A DNA stretch of 64,000 nucleotides from positions 62,001-126,000 of the forward strand of contig MU404157.1 of NCBI GenBank assembly GCA_022695795.1, read 5' to 3'. Below the pieces are notes generated by a model. It was not told the origin of the DNA, ran no database searches, and saw only the letters and a list, made by a program, of their open reading frames with translations. Made by a program: the position numbers and the translations under genes. The stretch's first letter is position 1. Each line of letters opens with the position of its first letter. This document shows positions 58,111-64,000 of this stretch, in pieces. The stretch comes from Biscogniauxia marginata (taxonomy: Eukaryota; Ascomycota; Sordariomycetes; Xylariales; Xylariaceae).

Positions 58111-60272
58111 TCATGAAGCAGACTGGGGTGTCGTCAACTCCATTTCTTCTGGCTTTGCCTCTTCTTCCTTGGGCTCCTCGATTCTTGGTTTCTTTGCCGC
58201 ACGGCCAGATCCAGACTCCTCTACTTTGGCCTTGAGGTCCTGGTTTTCCTGTTCCATTTCGTCCAGTCTTCGCTTGAGGATGTTTTCTCTCCTATGGCTG
58301 TCCTCCAGCTGCCGTTGGATCTCTTCCCGTTGTGCGCGTTCTGTAACAACTTCCTTGGCTGACATCTCAGCAGCATGACGGTAGTTGTCGGCAGTCTGGT
58401 TATCCTGCTCGAGCTGTTGTAGTCGGGATCTGTACAAATCGTTGATCACCTCTAGCTCACTAACACGCGTCTTCAGGCTCGAGTTCGCAGCAATGATCTG
58501 TTCATGGGTCTGCGGGACTTCCATAGACTGCTGTTCGCCATTGATGGGAGAAGCCGGACGACCAGGAGAACCGCCAGGAAGCGAATAGTGAGCCAGATTA
58601 TCGGGCTGGAACTGGTCCATTGCCTGGAAGGCCGCGAGGTGTGGGTCATAGACATTGGGAGTCGCGGTGCGCGAAACGGGCGAATCCCCGTGTCCATGTC
58701 CATTCGTGTGCTTCTGTTGGGTCGCGCGGACTGCAGCGAGGGCGGCAGCGGTTGCAGCATCATGGCTCTGGAAATTGTTGCCGTTAGGGTTAGCAGGGAG
58801 ACTCTGCTAGAAAGCAGGGCAGATTAGCACCATATCAATACGTGCAAGTTTCGCGCAGCGGAACTCCTTACCTTCTTCTTCATTTGCATGTCTGGCCGCA
58901 TTGTCTTGACACGGTTCCGGCTCTTGATCACATCCGTCTTTAGGGATATCGGGCGCGGACGGCCGTGCAGCTTGAGGAACAATCCACAGGCATTGCAGAG
59001 GACGGCGCCAGTCTCGTCGCGACGCCATAGCGGAGTGGTGGAGGTGCTGCAATTCTGACAGGTGGGCTGTGTTGTTGGAGCGTCACTGTTAGCAGCGGCA
59101 GCAGAAGTTGTGGGGTGGGAAGCCATCATGGTGACGATTGAATAGGAGAGATATGTTGACTGATGGCGCGACGAGTTCAGAGGGAATGATGGGTTGATAC
59201 GACGATTAGATATGATAAAAAAAATTTGGGAGGGAAGGAAATCTTGAAAGTGGGTATGCACATATGATAAGAAGACCCTTTCTGTGGCCTGCGATTGGAC
59301 AATAGCCAATCTCATGTACGAGATCCCCACTTGCACATACCGGGGACCTCAGAGATAATGAGATATGACACAAAGCATCATCATATCGCTCATCCACCGT
59401 GCTCCACCGTGCTCAGGTCGTAGATAACGATTGGGTCCAATCTCGACATTGTGGGTATTTCAACAGACTCAACAGAAATGATTTACTTACCAGGTTGCCA
59501 GACGGTGTAGGCGCGTGCGCCGCCGGAGAAGAATTGATATTCATGTGCGCAGGTGGTTGTTGTGTAAGTGTAGGTGTAGGCGTGGGTGTCGGTGTCGGTA
59601 CAGATATGAGTGCAGATGCCGGCATAGGCGCAGGCGCGGGTGCAGATGCTGGCGTTGGTGCGGATGCGGGTGCTGGAGTACTTGTCGCTCTGAATATGCG
59701 ATCTTATCAGTAAGAAGAAAATGGGTTGACAGGGAGTGAAAAAGCCTTGGACCTCTTTTGGTGTGTGGTGGGGGGTTGAACAGGAGGAAATGCGTGAATC
59801 AATCATGCGAGTGCACCAAATCGACAATACTGAAGCCCAAGCACGATCGAAAAGAAGCATCAACACGGGCACGACTTGACAAGTTTGCACTGCGGTTTCG
59901 AGCAACCCCAACAATCCAAACAATGGCGTTTCTCCCAGTCGAACCGAGTACACAGCAGCTAGTCTTTGCAAGTGCTGGAAATGCAATTGTCCCGTACTTA
60001 ACACCGCGTCCCGAACGCATTGTTTGCCCGCGTCCCTTGCTCTCCCAAACCCCTACCAATCCACGCTGTGCATCCATACGGGTTCTACCGCTTTGTGATT
60101 AAATATGTACGCACCGTAATTGTGGCGAGCTCGTCGCTGAGCTCGTTGCCAACGAAGCAATGGCCGGTAGTTGGGCTACTGCTGCCGAGGCTGTTGTGGA
60201 GGCCGAGCTGGGTCGAGATATCGGCTCGAGGGTTGCCGGTGGTAGCGGCGTCGTAGCTCCACTTTCCTCCAT
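58111..60272 (-). CDS. areB: GATA-type zinc finger transcription factor, AreB/ASD-4 type
   Basis: The zinc finger [26 protein letters not shown] (CX2CX17CX2C) is followed by [27 protein letters not shown], the signature of the fungal AreB/ASD-4/Dal80 group. A C-terminal coiled coil (from [21 protein letters not shown] to DLKAKVEE) and a basic/acidic tail follow. These factors repress nitrogen-catabolic genes and affect development. I read a long form of four exons, 60272-60115, 59689-59491, 59066-58872 and 58806-58111, for 415 residues; all junctions keep phase, and exon three begins PTCQNC. The second exon is (Pro-Thr)n-rich and lies between introns of 425 and 424 bp. A short form may start at ATG 59129 inside the last long intron and reads straight into the zinc finger, giving 317 residues. 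AreB in Aspergillus is known to make several products from alternative starts and splicing. Confidence 0.88.
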
Positions 60273-61671
60273 GACTGATCGGATAGGTGGCAATGCCGGC
60301 GATGATATGCGCGTGGGAACGGTGATCGGTGGCAGGCTATCCCCCCCTAGTAATTCTAGTGTTGACGCCGTGATGGATAATTATCGAAGTCCCAGGAGAC
60401 AGACCTGGGACGGCTGGCGGCGACAGACAGGAAGGGGGTCGGTAGGAATGACGCGTGCGCGGACAGGCCAGGGAGATGGAAAAGGACTTTACAGATGGCG
60501 AAGTATGCAATCCGAAAATGGTGACGTGACCAGAACTATGTACCGTGGGATCGTCGCCGACGTGAATGGAGAATCGAGGATCCGGAACCGAACGGAGAAC
60601 AGTACACACAGAAAAGAAAAAAAGGACACCCAGAATATTTACCACGTCTTTTAGAAATTCATTTCAGGCCATAGGATGAAGAAGAAACAGATGGGAAGGA
60701 GGGCGAAAGTGAGATTGTAATTGACAACCACAAAATCCCCTGAGAAAACAACACACAAATTTTTATTTTTCTTGCAGAGGTAAGGAAAGGCGGCTTAGGC
60801 CAGGTAGGACGGAAAATTATGTATTTTTTATTGATATTCTAGGATTGACTAGACCCCCTGCAGCTACTAAACTGCAGGCTTTTTTAGGGTCCTTTACATA
60901 AGGAGCCGATCCCATTAGCTTGGCAATTGGAATCTTGACAAACCCGATTGGTCTGTTGTACATCCACCCTAGTCGCAAGTAGCCGGTACAGCCTTATACT
61001 AACCAAACCCCTACCTAACTAAGTAAGTATAAACAAGTCTCTCGTCTCTGACCACTGTAATAACATACCTAGGCCTTTTTTCTTTCCTTTTCCTCCCTTT
61101 ATAGTTAGTTATCTTTAGTTAGGTGTCACCTACTTTACACGGGTAGACATAACATGCATTCATTGCGTTCAACTTAAGATATTGACCGAGTCTCTCATAG
61201 AATACATCTCTTACATATTGTTTCTATTTTCTGGTTTACTGTTTAAGTCGAGGGGGTCTCGGACTACTAAGATAGGTCAAAGAAAACATGTATCTAGGTC
61301 CTACATTTATGGTGTTATGCAAGTTTAATGTCTTGTAATTCCTCACAGAAATTGCAACAACACCAATTGTCTCAATCTAGGGTTGAGCCTTTTATCTCCC
61401 CTCAGTATCGACATATACCTCGTACTCAATCCTTGGCTAATCATACCTGCATACTTCGTACCTAAGGTAGCATGCGACTGGAATGGCACGACAATTGCTT
61501 GAGTTCCCTCGGCTTGCCCGTTGACCGGCTCGGTGTGACCCACTAAAGAAGCTTCGACCCACTCCGATCCGCCGAACGTCTTTCAAAGGTCAAAAAAAAA
61601 AGTTGGCCAATTCGCCAAGTTACTCTCCCTCCCGATTATCGACGAAGACACCACATTATCATAACGTTAAA
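60273..61671. promoter_or_regulatory. Divergent promoter region of areB and KRR1
   Basis: About 1.4 kb between the two start codons, which face away from each other. No gene is supported in it. The first 400 bases could hold untranslated exons of the GATA gene; the rest has TAGGTA motifs and T-rich tracts. Confidence 0.45.
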
Positions 61672-62942
<1,271 letters not shown>

Positions 62943-63465
62943 TGAAATTATTTTATTTCATACAAGTAGGGAGAAAGAAGTTAAAAAAAAAGGGGGGGAA
63001 ATATTTTTGTATAGTTCCTGCTTTGTCCTTTTTCTCTCTCGGTCTCCTCCAGAATGGCCCGACTTTTCATGTGCGCCTCTGTTAAACTCTTCCCAGATAC
63101 CCACGGTATGTAGAATGGAACTTACTGCGTCAAAGCATTTCTCCCTGGTATTCTAGCTACTCCTTTTTATTTGAATTGTCATGTGTAGAAATGTTGCTTT
63201 CTACGAGGCAAAGAATATTGGGGACGGGAGATATTAGCCTCGTTTAACTTCCCCCTTTCCCCCCCTGAATTATTGGCCAGCCACTAATAGAAGGCAAAGG
63301 AGGGTCAAATAAAAAAAGAGCAACGCCGGGATCTCCTCAACGATCGTCTACGATATTCGTTATGTAGGTAAGTTAGGTTTCGTTCTTCATTGGTATCATC
63401 CGATCATAACCCACTAAGCTCATTTTCCAAACTACACAGGGTTTCTTTTCCTTTTTCTCCCTCGT
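62943..63465. other. Spacer between the convergent 3' ends of KRR1 and ENP1
   Basis: 523 bases with no gene. It contains A-rich runs just after KRR1 and pyrimidine-rich sequence upstream of 63466. Both 3' untranslated regions must lie here and may overlap. Confidence 0.6.
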
Positions 63466-64000
63466 TCACCCATCAACTACCATAGTATCGTCACCATCGA
63501 GCGCAGGCCCCGCCGGCTCGATAACCGTTCCTCGCCCGCGCCCGGCTAGGAGCTCCCTCCGAATCTCCGGCCCTATCTTGTGGTGCCCGTGGGTCAGAAG
63601 AAGGTCCAGCAGCGCCTCTCGCTGGTCCTCGGTGATCTCGTTGCGGTATCTCTGGGCGAAGGACAGCAGCGTCTGGTGCCAAATGACCGGGAGCTTGGCT
63701 TGCGCGGCTGCCCGCTCGCTGATGTCTATCACTTGACCCTCCCTGATGGAGGCCGGGTCGACACTCCTGAAGCGCAGAAAGTGGAAGACCAAGGCATCGA
63801 TGACTTGGTACCTACGTAGCCAATATTGTCAGTAGCACGACAAAAGGGGAATGTGGGGGGGGGGGAGGAAACCCCTTTGTGAAGATACATGCGGGTAATA
63901 ACTTACGGCAAGCTATATTTTTTCTCCAGAAGGGTCCTAATCAAGACGTTCGTCGCGCCTCCTCCCTCCGTGCCGGCTGATGCTTCTCGCGCTGCGATAT
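63466..64000 (-). CDS. ENP1: Bystin / essential nuclear protein 1, C-terminal part (runs off the window)
   Basis: This protein is needed for 40S subunit maturation. Two exons are visible: 63907 to at least 64000, and 63811-63466, with a 95-bp intron whose junction reads LLEKKYSLPYQVIDALVFHFLRF. The C-terminal part contains LPVIWHQTLLSFAQRYRNEITEDQREALLDLLLTHGHHKIGPEIRRELLAGRGRG, which is the bystin family signature. The last residues EPAGPALDGDDTMVVDG are a short acidic tail. The N-terminus and the rest of the gene lie outside the window. It is convergent with KRR1. Confidence 0.94.

Overview
This is a window of nuclear DNA from a filamentous ascomycete, most likely a member of the Sordariomycetes. 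The genes carry short introns (about 48-425 bp) with GTRAGT-type donors, CTRAC/CTAAT-type branch sites and YAG or AAG acceptors. There is a fungal URA2-type carbamoyl-phosphate synthetase/aspartate transcarbamylase fusion, an AreB/ASD-4-type GATA factor and a YVC1-type vacuolar TRP channel. Long gene-poor spacers are dotted with TACCTA/TAGGTA motifs. I cannot place it below class level from sequence alone.

Layout. 1-760 holds the 5' part of a conserved fungal protein of unknown function (minus strand). 761-7893 is a gene desert. 7894-9054 (minus) is an Alr4036-type FMN-binding, pyridoxamine-oxidase-like protein. 10123-16991 (minus) is URA2, three exons. 20025-23780 (plus) is a YVC1-like TRP channel, five exons. 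About 25033-25462 (minus) is a small single-pass membrane protein with an unresolved 5' end. 29313-31797 (plus) is a 735-residue protein with a weak BTB-like start. 34122-40100 (minus) is the cohesin loader SCC2. 40764-41260 (plus) is RNA polymerase I subunit RPA12. 41409-42490 (minus) is deoxyhypusine hydroxylase. 43156-44106 (plus) is PDX3. 46266-47274 (plus) is a bZIP factor. 48029-53415 (plus) is a giant proline-rich protein with a collagen-like tract. 54540-55994 (minus) is a PP2A-like phosphatase of the Ppg1 type. 56781-57233 (plus) is a small basic/acidic protein. 58111-60272 (minus) is the AreB/ASD-4 GATA factor. 61672-62942 (plus) is KRR1. 63466-64000 (minus) is the 3' end of bystin/ENP1.

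How they relate. Most are housekeeping genes with no single pathway. Several share themes: ribosome production and translation (RPA12, KRR1, ENP1, deoxyhypusine hydroxylase), nitrogen and pyrimidine metabolism (URA2, AreB), and vitamin B6/FMN enzymes (PDX3, Alr4036-type). Divergent promoters are shared by SCC2/RPA12 (663 bp), deoxyhypusine hydroxylase/PDX3 (665 bp) and Ppg1/the small 56.8-kb gene (786 bp). KRR1 and ENP1 face each other tail to tail.

The most unusual locus is 48.0-53.4 kb. I reconstruct it as a three-exon, 1747-residue protein; its last exon lies beyond an apparent stop and a poly-C run that I place inside an intron. Second is the AreB locus, where the exon structure predicts long and short N-terminal isoforms from two start regions. 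All splice sites here are read by eye from reading phase and splice signals and have not been tested against transcripts.
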